Origin: Dactylorhiza incarnata | Lineage: Eukaryota; Streptophyta; Magnoliopsida; Asparagales; Orchidaceae | Length of the DNA: 64,000 nucleotides | Assembly: GCA_033032865.1 (NCBI GenBank) | Contig: JAWHQI010000001.1 | Span: 4,114,001 to 4,178,000 of the forward strand | Direction: 5' to 3' | Shown: positions 10,675-22,163 of the stretch, in pieces | Position numbering within the stretch: the first letter of the stretch is position 1 | How the letters are laid out: every line of letters begins with the position of its first letter | Notes under the pieces: model-generated | The model's database searches: none | Told to the model about the DNA's origin: nothing | What the model saw: only the letters and a program-made list of their open reading frames with translations | Position numbers and translations under genes: made by a program

Positions 10675-12708
10675 ATGGCACATAATAAGGAGTACTCAAG
10701 CACAAGACCTCCAATGTGCAATCTTAGCAAGTTTGCACTTTGGAAAGCAAGGATTAGGCTTTATATGAACTCTATTGATGAAGAAATTTTCAATGTTATT
10801 CTGACAGGGCCTCCAGCACCTACAACATCAACCAGCACTGGAACCACAGCAGACAACACTGCTGTCCCACCTCCTGAGTGGACTGAAGCTCAGAAAAAGC
10901 AGAGAAGTGCAGATGCTAAAGCCATGAACATATTGGCTCAAACTATGTCTGATGACATATTTCAAAAAGTGGTTGAATATACTTCAGCTAGAGAAATTTG
11001 AATTTCACTAAATAGCATGGTTGCAGGTTCTGCAGATGAAAGAAAAGACAGAAGATCACATCTGATCTCTCTGTATGAAAACTTCAAGAAAGGAGACACA
11101 GAGACAGTGGCTGACGTGTACAACAAACTCAGTCTCATAATTAATGAGCTGAAATCTCTAGACAAAGTGATTTCTATCACTGAAATAAATGATAAGATTC
11201 AAATGTGCTTCCCCAGCACATGGGATTCTAGAATCTGGCCAATCAAGGAAGCCAGAAGTCTAAATGAGATTACCACTGAAGCTTTATTGGGCAAACTCAA
11301 ATCTTATGAGCAGATCATCAAGTCCAGGGAAGCTGAATCATCCACTACATCTCCAGCAACAAAGAAAGAAAAGAGCATAGCTTTCAAAGCAGCTGATGCA
11401 GAAGAAGAAAAGACTCCACAAAATGAGGAGTTTATGAGTCTCATAGCCAAGAGATTCTACAAATTGGCTAAGAAGGACTTCAAAAAGAAGGAGTCTAGAT
11501 CAAGAGAAAAGCAAAGGTATGACAAATCAACTCCTAAAGAAGTTATTTGTTATGGTTGCAGGAAACCTGGACACTACCTGACAGAATGTCCATAAGAGAA
11601 AAAGAAAGAAAAGAAAAAGGAGAAAGAAGAGAAAAAAAGCTCCAACAAATCTTCCTCACACAAGCACAAAAAGAAGGGAAGAGGATTCATTGCAGAATCC
11701 TGGAGTGAAACTGAATCTGAATCATCATCCAGTTCATCTGATGATGATGAAGAGAAATCAAATGAAAGTGACAAATGTCTGATGGCAATATATGACTCAG
11801 GCAGTGAGTCAGAAGATTCCTTATCATCCAGCTCCAGTTATGATGAAGAAGAAAGAACATTCTGCATGATGGCTATCAATGCCTCATGACATAATTCTGA
11901 TAAGGAAAATCAGACTCTGAAGCAGAAGATGATGCAGATCAGGTATTATCTCATTTTAATTTTACTTCAGTTGAATTCAACGCTGAATTCAAAGTTCTTT
12001 GCCTAGACTTAATTAAATCTGAGAAAGAAATTATCTCACTCAGAAATAAGTTAGCTTAAATGAATAATTTAAGTGAAGAAAATGCTACTCTTAAGAAAGA
12101 GTTGGCAGCCTCCAGAGAACAAACTATTCTCATTGAGAATAAATTATATGAGGCCAAGAGATTTGATGGACATCACAAGCACTGTCAATGCTAGACTCAA
12201 TAGCAAACTGGGCTTGGGTGCTTCATCAAATGAGCCACCTCTAATTAAGAAAAACATCCTCTCTACACCCATAAAATTCGTCTCTGCTAAAGGCAAAGAG
12301 GCTACTGAAGCCAATAAAGATATTTCAAGCAAGAATATTAAGAATAAAAGAATTCAGAAGAATTCGTCGAACGGAGCTCGACAAAAAGACTTCAATTTGT
12401 CGAACGGAGATCGACGAAAACTGAGAATAGACTTTAAGTATAGTTATCATATGGACGGCGCTCGACAAAATCATGCACATTTGTCGAACGGCGGTCGACG
12501 AATTTACCCAAATTTGTCAAACAGATATTATACAGAAAGTTCTAAGAATTCTAATTCTAAATATACTAAAAATCCTTTTACTGAGTGAGTAATACCTCCA
12601 AGGATATTTCACCCACAAGGCTATAAGGATCAGCCTGAAATATCCTTTATTTCTAAATTTTGTGGTAAGACAAAAGGACCCAAGGTAGTCTGGGTCAAAA
12701 ACAACTAG
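10675..12708 (+). pseudogene. Element C: gag, with several stops
   Basis: The ATG at 10675 is shared with D (MAxNKEYSSTRPPMCNLSKF). A gag core is followed by a Lys-rich segment, a CCHC zinc knuckle (11548-11589, CYGCRKPGHYLTEC), a Lys/Ser/Asp-rich low-complexity tail and, near the C-terminus, four translated copies of a palindromic DNA repeat that read SNGxR(Q/R). In-frame breaks are TGA 10999-11001 (D has TGG), TAA 11593-11595 just after the knuckle, a stop and frame change near 11886-12060, and TGA 12586-12588 (D has TGG). The frame then ends at TAG 12706-12708, which D also has, and protease follows in the same frame. The product would be the capsid/nucleocapsid protein; this copy cannot make it. 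Confidence 0.82.
12361..12512. repeat. Palindromic TCGA-core repeat array inside gag coding sequence
   Basis: There are four copies of a hairpin-like motif TTCGTCGA-(ACGGNGN)-TCGACGAA or close variants: 12363-12385, 12397-12419, about 12455-12470 and 12481-12503. The arms TTCGTCGA and TCGACGAA are exact reverse complements. All copies are in one reading frame and encode SNGxR(Q/R). D has the same array at 23884-24026. Confidence 0.85.
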
Positions 12709-12730
12709 TTTATTTTTCTGTCTTTTCAGG
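12709..12730 (+). promoter_or_regulatory. Acceptor-like pyrimidine tract and CAG/GTAC at the gag-pol border of C
   Basis: Directly after the TAG comes a T/C-rich run ending TGTCTTTTCAG (12729), then GTACAC. D has the same arrangement (24230-24250), and both elements have a near-identical site before ORF3. It resembles a plant 3' splice site. Use as a splice site is inference. Confidence 0.5.
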
Positions 12731-15700
12731 TACACATCTATTCAAGAATAAAAGAATATTGGTACTTGGATAGTGGATGCTCAAAGCATATGACAGGAAA
12801 CAAGGCTAACCTAAGCAATTATAAGGCAAAGCTTGGACCCAAAGTTGTCTTTGGAGACTCCAACTGTGGACAGACAAAATGGTATGGATAAGTCAAAGTT
12901 GGAGCAGTCACATTCAAAGAAGTATCATATGTGAAAGGTCTCAAGCACAACCTCATCAGCATAAGTCAGTTATGTGATGAAGGTTATCAGGTAACTTTTA
13001 ACCCTTCCCAATGTCTTATTACCAATAATAAAAACAAAATTGTATTATCTGGTATTAGACAAGGAAATATTTATCTAGTCAATTTTGACTCTGCCAATAC
13101 TGACATCTGTCTATTTAATTCAATAAGTAAGACAAATGAACTATGGCATAAAAGGCTAGGACACATTAACCTTAGAACTATCTCTAAGCTTTCTAAGGAC
13201 AATCTTGTCAGAGGACTGCCTTCTGGTTCATACAAAAGGAAGGACTTTGCAGGGCTTGTCAGTTAGGTAAGCAGACTAGAAGTAGTTTCAAATTTTTATC
13301 CAAGAGTGATTCACCTAGGATTCTGTATTTATTGCATTTAGATCTCTTTGGACCTACTGATATATAGAGCTTAGGATGGAAGCATTATTCTTTAGTTATT
13401 GTAGATGACTTCTCAAGATTCACTTGGGTGTTCTTTCTTAGAAACAAGTCTGACACTTTCAAAGTTCTAACCGACTTTCTCAGGTCCATCAAGACTGAGT
13501 ACTCTACTTTAGTTGCATTGATCAGAAGTGATCATGGTACTGAGTTTAAGTCTCTTCTGATGAGAGAATTCTGTGGAAAAGAAGGGATCAGGCAGTGTTT
13601 CTCTGCTCCTAGAAGCCCTCAACAAAATGGGGTAGCTGAAAGAAAAAATAGAACATTAATTGAATCAACAACTACATTGCTTGCTGATGCTCATTTGCCA
13701 CTCTCCTTTTGGGCAGAGGCAGTGAACACAACAAATTATGTGTTGAATAGAAGCCTGATGCATAAACTTAAGGGTAAGACTCCCTATGAACTACTCAAGA
13801 ATAAAAAGCCTAAGGTTAGCTATTTTAAGATTTTTGGTTGTAAATGCTATGTGCATAACAATGATAAGATATATCTATGGAAGTTTGAAGCTAAGGCAGT
13901 TGAAGGCATATTCCTTGGATACTCTCTATCTAGTAAGGCATATAGAGTCTACAATAAATCTACTCTTAAAATAGAGGAGTCCATGCATGTTTCTTTTGAT
14001 GAAACTAACCTGTTGAATGAGAAGAGGAATACCACCTCTACCATAAATACCTTGCAGGTATCAGATTTATGTGGAGAACTAAGTGAGCTAAATCTAGAGA
14101 AACGAGATTCTTCACCTCCAACAACTCAAACACTTGAAGATAGTGAAGAAGAAGATCATCATCCAGAAGATCTTGCTGACAAATCAATTCAAGTGATAGC
14201 TGATCAAATTCCTCAAGAAAATATCATTGTTGAACCAGCTCCAACTGTTGATCACATCACAGTTAGAGACCATCCAATATCACATGTAATTGATGATATT
14301 TCAGCAGGTGTGCAAACAAGGAATCAAGTAAATCAGAACATGATGAACACATGTTTTCTCTCTCAGACTGAACCTCAATCTCTACAAGATGCAGAACAAG
14401 ATCCCAACTGGATCATTGCTATGCAAGAGGAACTCAATCAGTTTGAGACAAACAAAGTATGGGATTTGGTTCCTAGACCAAAAGACCATCCAGTGATTGG
14501 CACCAAATGGGTCTTAAGGAACAAGTTAGATGAACAAGGCAACATTGTGAGAAATAAAGCAAGACTGGTAGCTCAAGGATATTCACAGGAAGAAGGCATT
14601 GATTATGATCAGAGCTTTGCTCCTGTTGCAAGACTTGAAGCAATCAGAATCTTTCTTGCATTTACTGCATATAAAAAGTTCAAAGTATTTCAAATGGATG
14701 CGAAGAGTGCATTCTTAAATGGAGAAATTAAAGAAGAAGTCTATGTGGAACAACCACCAGGTTTCATCTCTCCAACTCAACCCTCTTTTGTATTTAAGCT
14801 TAAGAAAGCTCTTTATGGCCTCAAACAAGCTCCTAGAGCATGGTATGAGACTTTAGCTAGTTTTCTTTTGGAAAACAATTTCTGTAGGGGCTTAGTAGAT
14901 AAAACCTTATTTTACAGGACACATAAAAATCAAACATTGCTAGTTCAAATATATATAGATGACATTATTTTTGGCTCTACTTATTCAAATTTTTGCAAAA
15001 GATTTTCCAATCTAATGCAATCTAAATTTGAAATGAGTAGTATGGGTGAGTTATCATACTTCCTTGGTCTTCAAGTGAAGCAAACTCCAAATGGAATCTT
15101 CATATCCCAATCTAAGTATGCTAAGGAATTAGTGAAAAGATTTGGTATGTCTGATTCTTCCACCATGAAAACACCCATGCCCTCTAATGTTGTTGTTGAT
15201 AATGATGAATCAGGGAAACCTGTTGATTCAAAGGTATATAGAGCAATTGTTGTCTCACTACTTTATTTAATAGCTAGTAGACCTGACATAATGTTTGCTA
15301 CCTGTATTTGTGCTAGGTTTCAAGTTAACCCCAAAGAATCTCACTTAATTTTATTAAAAAGAATTTTGAGATATATAAAGGGTTGCCCTAATCTAGGACT
15401 TTGGTATCCAACAACATCTGAATTTGAATTAACTGGATTCTCAGATTCAGATTATGCTGGATGCAGAGTAGACAGGAAAAGCACATCAGGAACTTGTCAG
15501 TTTCTTGGTGATAGGCTTGTGTCTTGGTTTTGTAAAATGCAGACATCTGTGTCTACATCAACAGCTGAAGTTGAATACATGGCTGCTGGCAGTTGCTGCT
15601 CACAGATGTTGTGGATACAAAATCAACTTCTAGACTATGGTGTCAACTTAAATAATTCAACTATATTTTGTGACAATACTAGTGCAATATCTATAGCACA

Positions 15701-15905
15701 AAATCCAGTTCTCCATAGTAGGACTAAACACACAGAAATTAGGCACCACTTCCTTAGGGATAATGTGGATAAAAATAAAATTTTCCTACAATTTATTTCT
15801 ACTGATTCACAAAGAGCTGACATTTTCACTAAGCCATTGGATGAAAAGAAGCATATCTTCTTTATAAATCAATTAGGAATGATAGATGGAGATTCAATCT
15901 GTTAA
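12731..15905 (+). pseudogene. Element C: pol (protease, integrase, RT, RNase H), nearly open
   Basis: Protease has WYLDSGCSKHM, with the catalytic Asp codon at 12769-12771. GAG-pre-integrase has LWHKRLGHIN (about 13140). The integrase core has [17 protein letters not shown] and [13 protein letters not shown], so the D-D-E triad is complete. RT has [11 protein letters not shown] and YIDD (14952-14963). RNase H has [16 protein letters not shown] and FCDNTSAI. Protease is in frame with gag across the TAG. A stop lies in the protease/GAG-pre-IN region near 12888-12890, a 1-bp deletion near 13235 shifts the frame, and TAG 13365-13367 lies in integrase. From 13428 to the stop at 15903-15905 there are 825 open codons. 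The functions are RNA-templated replication and integration. The RT-RNase H part is very close to D, while the integrase part is less so. Confidence 0.88.
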
Positions 15906-15937
15906 AAAATTAACATTTCTATTTATCCCCAAAATTC

Positions 15938-16078
15938 GTCAAACGGAGAACGACGAATTTGTATCATTTGTCGAATGGCGGTCGACAAAACCTGTTAACT
16001 TCAGAATCGATAAAGACAATTTCATTTGTCGAACGGTGGTCGACGAAAAAGATATTTTTGCCGAACGCTGTCTGACGG
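15938..16078. repeat. Palindromic TCGA-core repeats between pol and ORF3 of C
   Basis: Four motifs of the gag-array type lie in the pol-ORF3 spacer (CGTCAAACGGAGAACGACGAA, TTTGTCGAATGGCGGTCGACAAA, TTTGTCGAACGGTGGTCGACGAAA and a decayed fourth ending TCTGACGG). D has the same set at 33349-33493. The spacer otherwise lacks a gene. Confidence 0.8.
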
Positions 16079-16227
16079 AGACCTAAAGTCTTTTCGACTT
16101 CTATTTTTATTAGGTTTTTGCCGAACCCCGCTCCTCAAATGTGCCCCCTTCTCTGGTCTTTATAATCTCTAATTTATTTCTTAATAGATCGCGCCTACAG
16201 AAATCGTTTCCCTCCAGTTCCCCTCTG

Positions 16228-16256
16228 CACTTGATCTTTCTCTCTTGCAGGTACAA
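16228..16256 (+). promoter_or_regulatory. Acceptor-like site immediately upstream of ORF3 in C
   Basis: CTTGATCTTTCTCTCTTGCAG ends at 16250 and is followed by GTACAA and the ATG at 16257. The equivalent in D differs by one base after the CAG. The polypyrimidine tract, CAG/G and tight placement before the start codon suggest a 3' splice site for a subgenomic ORF3 mRNA. This is inferred, not shown. Confidence 0.5.
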
Positions 16257-19100
16257 ATGGCGATTTCTCAAGCCACGCTCTACTCGATGAAGTTCGATGC
16301 CGGGTTTGACGTCGACATGGAATCTTTCGCTCAATCTGACCAAGTCTTCAAAGTTATCCTTCAACTCTTTGAAGAGCAACAGTTAAAGAAGTTAATGAGC
16401 ATGAGGATAAAGCTGTACCCATCAGAAATCAAGGAATGGTGTTTCACAGCTAAGCCAAATGATGAAAGTCTAACAGGAACCATCTCAGGACATCAGGTCT
16501 CTCTTACCCCTACCATTCTCACTGAGGTTTTTGGTTTTGTTAATGGTTATGATGAGTTAGATCTAAGCTCTGTTGAAAATGGTGAAGCACTGATTAAAAT
16601 GGGTTATTCTACTAGAAACCCTAATCACCTGCTTAAGAAAAACTTATCTTTGGAATATAAGTTTCTTTTGGATATTGTTGGAAAAGTGTTGTTAGGGAAA
16701 ACAACAGGTCATGATTATATTAATAGGCACCAATTTATGTTGATGGTGGCCTTAATGGAAAGGAAGAAAGTGAACTGGGGATCAATTCTCTTTGGATTGA
16801 TTAAGAAGAAGATTTCAAAGGAAAATGTCTGTTTTGGAAGAATTGTAGGAATTGTATTGCAGGAAAGACACCAAGACCTTCTAGTCTCTCCCAAGGTGAC
16901 CATTAATGCTAGCAAGAAGCTAACCTCGGCTCTCTTTGCTAAATGGAACAGGGTGTTTACCAAGAAGAACCCAGGAGCAGCTACACAGAAGAAAACTTCT
17001 GAAGGCACAAGGACTAATCCAGTCACTCCCTCAACCCTTCTAGAAGCTCCTTCTCCTCCTCCTCCTCTTGTTTCTTCTCCTCCTCTCCCATCTCCACCTC
17101 AGAACATTTCCCCTGCACAATCTCCACCTCCAAATTCTCCCACACTCATTGATGACATTCCATCCTCATCTACCCTTCTAACTCCTCACACTTCTCCACC
17201 TCCATCTCCCATGCATGATGACCATCATTCTCCCATCCATCACCCTTGCCATATTCATTCTGACATCCCTCAACAACATGCCAATGTTTCAAATATCTTT
17301 GTACCAACCTCCATTCCATCCACTTCTCAACCATCTTCATCTCATCAACCTGAAATGCTATTTCTACATTTCCAAACTATTGCAGATCAAATTCTTGAAT
17401 ATATTCTTCCTAAGCTAGATCAAATCCTGGATGCAAAACTTGCTCCAGTCCATCATATTCTTTCAAATCTTAACTCCACTTTGGATGCAAAAATTGCTCC
17501 AATTCTTCAAGCAATTTCTGAACTATCTTCTACTATATCTTCAATTCCTTCCTCTTTTTCTGTCCCTTCTTCTAGGGTCCTAGATTCAGGTCTCCCTGAA
17601 GCTAGGCAGTGGGAGATGCCTTATGAAGAAGCTCCAGAAGCTCCAATTTCAGAGACCACAGTTTTTGTTGAAGATACAGATGCAATTTTTGTTGAAGATA
17701 CAGCTCCAGTTTCAGAGGATACAGTTGTTATTGAAGAAACAGTTCAAATTTCTGATTTAGAAATGGTTGATTTGGTTGAAGTATCTGGAATACCAGCTAT
17801 AGAAGAAATTAATAATATCTATATTCATCCCTCTTTAGATATTATTCATTTACTATCTAAGTTCAATTCTATTTACTCAGTTCTGCCAAAATATCAAGAT
17901 TATTCTAGAGCAATTGTTCCTTACACTGCTCCAATTGTTAAAGTTTTGCTGAAAAAGATTATCAGCAGTTTTGAAGTTCAAAGTTCAAATCCAGTTCATG
18001 TCTCAGTTCAAGTTCAAACTCAAGCTCCAAGTCAAGAAGAAAAAACAGCTGTAGTTACAGAAGAAATTATCAATAGTTTTGAATTCCCAACTTTTATCTT
18101 TGATGAATCACCAATTCCAGATTTTGATGAAATTTGCAAAGCAGAGGATGAAGCTTATGAAGCTGAGGAGCAAAGAATCAAAGCTCTTAAAGTGCTCAAT
18201 GATTTATATGATAATCCAATTCCCTCTTCTGATTCTAATGAAGAAGATAATGAAAGTGATTCTGATAACACTTTATCAAGGAAGAGAAAGAAAAGAAAAG
18301 CAAAGTCAAAGGCTGTTCCCAAGCCTCCAAACCCTGAGAATGATATCCCTTATTATGTTCTTCATAACATTACTCTTGACAAAAATACACCACATTGGAT
18401 GAAATTCTAAAGGAATGAGAATAAAAGAAGAAAGAAGATGAGGAAGACTGGTTACTATTCTGACAAGCCTGTCAAATATAACCATCCTCCTCCTCCTCCT
18501 CCAGCAGCAGGCTCAGCAGCACCATCATCCTTCTCCCAGAAGCCCAGCTCTCAGCATTCAAGAAAATTTGGTAGTTCTAGTGGATCTCAAGTATCAGGAT
18601 CAGCCAGTGATCCTCCTTCTAAGAAATCAGCAGTTGCTTTACAAGAAAGTCCAGTCATTGTTTCACCTTAAATATCTTCAAAATACATGCTTCATATTCC
18701 TGATGGATCTTTTCACAAGATCAAAAATCCTCAAAGTGATCCTCAAGATCAAGTTGATATTTCAGAATATGTTCCCTATCTTCCAGATCCTGAAGAGGAA
18801 AGATTATCTCAAATGGCAAGACTCAAAGAAACAATTGTTTATGCCCAGATTAACAAAGCAAAATCATAAGGTAAAGATTTCACAAATATTTCTACCATGT
18901 CTGGTTACAGAAGGAAAGAGCTTGACAAGTACAATTCCAAAGAGTTATTCAATGCTGAAGAATATCTTGAAAAGCACCCAGAAGCTTTTGTCCCTCATGT
19001 CAAATCTCAAACTATACTGGGAGCTCAAGATCTCTATATAAGCAAGAAGAAATCTGAAGATCCTAACAGGATAATCATCTTCAAACCAGCAAAGAAGTGA
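16257..19100 (+). pseudogene. Element C: third ORF (ORF3), Pro-rich NLS-bearing protein
   Basis: There are about 948 codons in one frame, interrupted by TAA 18408-18410 (D has TCA), a stop at 18669-18671 and one at 18867-18869, ending at 19098-19100. Residues about 1-235 form a compact domain that resembles the 'putative plant transposon protein' family (SGHQVSLTPTILTEVFGF ... GHDYINRHQFMLMVALM); the family name is my recognition, not a search. Residues about 255-335 are Pro/Ser-rich. Next come helical repeats of the type 'ILDAKLAPVHHILSNL' and an acidic stretch. A very basic cluster RKRKKRKAKSK lies at about 674-684, and the conserved tail contains ILGAQDLYISKKKSEDPNR. I see no signal peptide or membrane segment. 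Sirevirus third ORFs are usually called envelope-like; this sequence gives no support for membrane fusion and suggests a nuclear protein. Confidence 0.7.
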
Positions 19101-19296
19101 AAAAGGTTCAGACTTATTTATTCTGTTATTGTTTAAACATTTTGGCTGTAATGAACTCAGAGCACTATTTTTATTCTATTTGCTTAAATAAAATTTTCAT
19201 TCTGTCAGATATATCTTTTATGCTCTGCTGTTTGTTTTTCTATTGTATTTATTTGATTAATTGTCAAATAGTATCCTAACCCAAATAGGGGGAGAT
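19101..19296 (+). promoter_or_regulatory. Element C: 3' non-coding segment and polypurine tract
   Basis: A short T-rich spacer ends in the polypurine tract AAATAGGGGGAGAT (19283-19296), which primes plus-strand synthesis. The LTR starts with TGTTGG at 19297. Confidence 0.85.
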
Positions 19297-20797
19297 TGTT
19301 GGAATAACCCTATTACTGATTTGGGCTAGGATCACTATGTTTTAGTTAAGGATTAAGTTGACCCCATTGTATAGTTTAAGGGTCAAGTTTGTAGACTGTT
19401 AGAGTTGCTAGAACAAAAGGAAAATTTAAGTTCCCAGTGTTTGACAAATGTCAAGTGGCGTTCGACGAATGTCTATCATCGTTCGACGAATTTGTCTCAG
19501 CAGACTGAACTATTATGGCCAGTTATAGCGCTCGACATTCTCTGAGCAGCGTTCGACAAATGGCGAGCAGCGTTCGACGAATTCCATCCAGAGCTCAACA
19601 AATTCTGTATTGAAGCTCAGTTCGACAACTTCAAGTCCAGATTATTTATATCAGTTACTTGTCAATACTCTGAACTCAGATCGACAACTCCAACGGATAT
19701 ATTCAATACATTTGGACGTATTCAAGGCAGGCAAGTAAGGATATTATATTATTCAAATATATTCCTTATTTCCTTTGTTCCAAGACAAGAATAGTCGTTA
19801 AAATTTAATGCTAAAGAGTTTTTCACGGCTAAGGAATTAAAGGACCTGACAAAAGTCGTTTTGTCTTTGTTGTTATTCCAAGAAAGGATTAAGGGCAGAT
19901 TATTCTATTCCAAAAATAGAATATATCAAAGACAAACATTATTGTCTTCTCTCTCTCGACAGAATTCAAAATAAATAGCATTCTTGTAGAATACAGAAAG
20001 ATAACAACAAGGATAGAGAAAGAAGAACATTCAGTCTATTATTCTCAAGTCTTCTTCTTCTTCCTCAAGCAACACCCATCTTCTCTGAGAACATCATCTT
20101 CAAGATCCATCTCTCAGATACTCTGCTGCAAGTTCAAGTCTTCTACAAGAGCAACAAGGAATCTGAAGAACCTGTTCTTCCAGATCTATCTGCTACAGAA
20201 GATTTGAGTCTTCAAGAGAAAGCTTCTCCAACATCTGTCAAATACTTCAATCAGACAGGTGGAGCTTTACAACAAGTCCACTAGAGTCTTCTCTCAGCAT
20301 CTTGACAGAGAAGAACACTATAACCCTTTTCTCACCTCTACTGTACAGGGTTAATACTCCCTTCAAAAGTGTAACCTTCTTGGTGGCAAGACACCTGATC
20401 AAAAAATCCTGTTGGTTTTGAGCACCTGATCAAAAGCTCTGTGGTGTGTGGACACCTGATCAAAATCACCTTGGTGTTAGGGCACCTGATCAACCCTCCT
20501 AGTGGACTCCTACCAAAGGGTGGTAGAAGAGTGGACTACCCAGATTTATTGGGGAAACACTATAAATTCCTTGTGTCTTCTGGTTGTGTTTATTTCTTTG
20601 TGCTGTGTTGTGTGTGCTTTTATTTACTCAGTTATTCTGTTTATACATTTCTCACTCTATTTGCACACATATATATATAACACTATTTTAATTAACTATA
20701 AAAACTAAGGAAAAGTTTTTAATACTCTATTCACCCCCCCCCCCCCCCCCCCCCCCCCCCCTCTCTAGAGTAACTTAAGATCTAACCTCCACTTTCA
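19297..20797 (+). repeat. Element C: 3' LTR (complete)
   Basis: It is 1,501 bp, TGTTGGAATAACCC ... CCACTTTCA. TCGAC-type motifs cluster at about 19440-19690, phased CACCTGATCAA boxes at 20393-20490, TATAAAT is at 20561-20567 and a C28 run is at 20734-20761. D's LTR sequence begins at 20798. Confidence 0.9.
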
Positions 20798-22049
20798 CGC
20801 TCGACATATTTCCAGCCAGCGCTCGACATTCTCTGAGCAGCGTTCGACGAATTTCAGCCAGCGCTCGACAAATTCATTATTGAAGCTCAGATCGACAAAT
20901 TCAGTTCCAGAATTATTTAATTCTTGAATATCAGTTGTTTGTCAGTACTCTGAACACAGATCGACGACTCTAACGGATATAATCAATATATTTGGACATA
21001 TTCAAGTAAGGATATTATATTCTTTGAATATATTCCTTTCTTTCCTTTATTCCAAGACAGAAATAGCCGTTGACAGTTAATGCAAAGGAGTATTTCACGG
21101 CTAAGGAATTAAAGGACCTGCCAAAGTCGATTTGTCTCTATTACAGTTCCAAGAAAGAATTAAAGTCTGATTATTCTATTCCAAAAATAGAATATATCAA
21201 AGATAGACTTTATTGTCTCAAGCTCTCGATAGAATTCAATTTTATTATTCTTACAGAATACAGAGAGAGTACAACAACAAGGATAGAGAAAGAAAAAGAA
21301 GAACACTCAGTCAAATATTCTCAGTTTTCTTCTTCCTCAAGTAGCAATCACCAATTCTCTGAGAACATCTTCTTCAAAGATCCATCTCTCTGACATCTGC
21401 TGCAAGTTCAAGTCTTCTAAAAGAGCAACAAAGAATCTGAAGAACTATTTTCTTCCAGATCAATCTGCTGCAGAAGATTTCTGTTTTCAAGAGAAAGCTT
21501 CTCCATCATCTGTCAAATACTTCAATCAGACAGGGGGAGCTTTACAACAAGTCCACTAGAGTCTTCTCTCAGCATCTTGATAGAGAAGAACATTATAACC
21601 TCTTTCTCACCTCTCTTGTACAGGGTTAATACTCCCTTCAAAAGTGTAACTCCTTGGTGGCAAGACACCTGATCAAAAAATCTAGTTGGTTTTGAGCACC
21701 TGAACAAAAGCTCTGTGGTGTGTGGACACCTGATCAAAATCACATTGGTGTTAGGGCACCTGATCAACCCTCCTAGTGGACTCCTACCAAGGGTGGTAGA
21801 AGAGTGGACTACCCAAATTTATTGGGGAACCACTATAAATTCCTTTTGTCCTCTGTGTTTATTTATTTCTCTGTGTTGTGATGTGTGCTTTTACTTATTT
21901 AGTTTTTCTACTTATATATATCTCACACTGCTTACACATATATATAACACTATTTTAATTCCGCTATAAAAACTAAGGAAAAGTTTTTAATACTCTATTC
22001 ACCCCCCCCCCCCACTCTAGAGTAACCTAAGATCTAACCTCCACTTTCA
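20798..22049 (+). repeat. Element D: 5' LTR, truncated by insertion of C
   Basis: It begins inside the CGCTCGACA repeat region, which corresponds to about 36877 in the 3' LTR, and ends CCACTTTCA. TATAAAT is at 21834-21840 and a C12 run at 22002-22013. It is very close to the 3' LTR, with scattered substitutions and no large indel apart from the truncation and homopolymers. Confidence 0.87.
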
Positions 22050-22051
22050 AT

Positions 22052-22063
22052 TGGTATCAGAGG
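22052..22063 (+). promoter_or_regulatory. Element D: primer-binding site (tRNA-iMet type)
   Basis: TGGTATCAGAGG lies two bases after the LTR end. Confidence 0.92.
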
Positions 22064-22163
22064 AAGTTGATTCTTTACAGGCTAACACCTGAATCACAAA
22101 GATCAATTAGATCTTTAATTAATTTAGAGTTTTTTTCTTTATCTATTTTCTGATTAAAAACTC

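Larger units (their letters stand above)
9661..20797 (+). mobile_element. Element C: Sirevirus (Ty1/copia) with gag, pol and ORF3
   Basis: The order is a truncated 5' LTR (9661-10562), PBS, gag, TAG, protease-integrase-RT-RNase H, a spacer with palindromic repeats, ORF3, a polypurine tract and a full 3' LTR (19297-20797). The iMet PBS, AATAGGGGGAGAT polypurine tract, third ORF and TGTTGG...CA LTRs fit the Sirevirus genus. Its 3' LTR is followed at once by the interior of D's 5' LTR, so C appears to have inserted into D's LTR. The left part of both LTRs was later lost at the 9655-9661 junction. Confidence 0.85.

Noticed and set aside
16257..19100. Calling ORF3 an envelope gene, as is common for Sireviruses.
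   Set aside because: I see no signal peptide, transmembrane segment or fusion-peptide-like region; the basic clusters argue for a nuclear protein.
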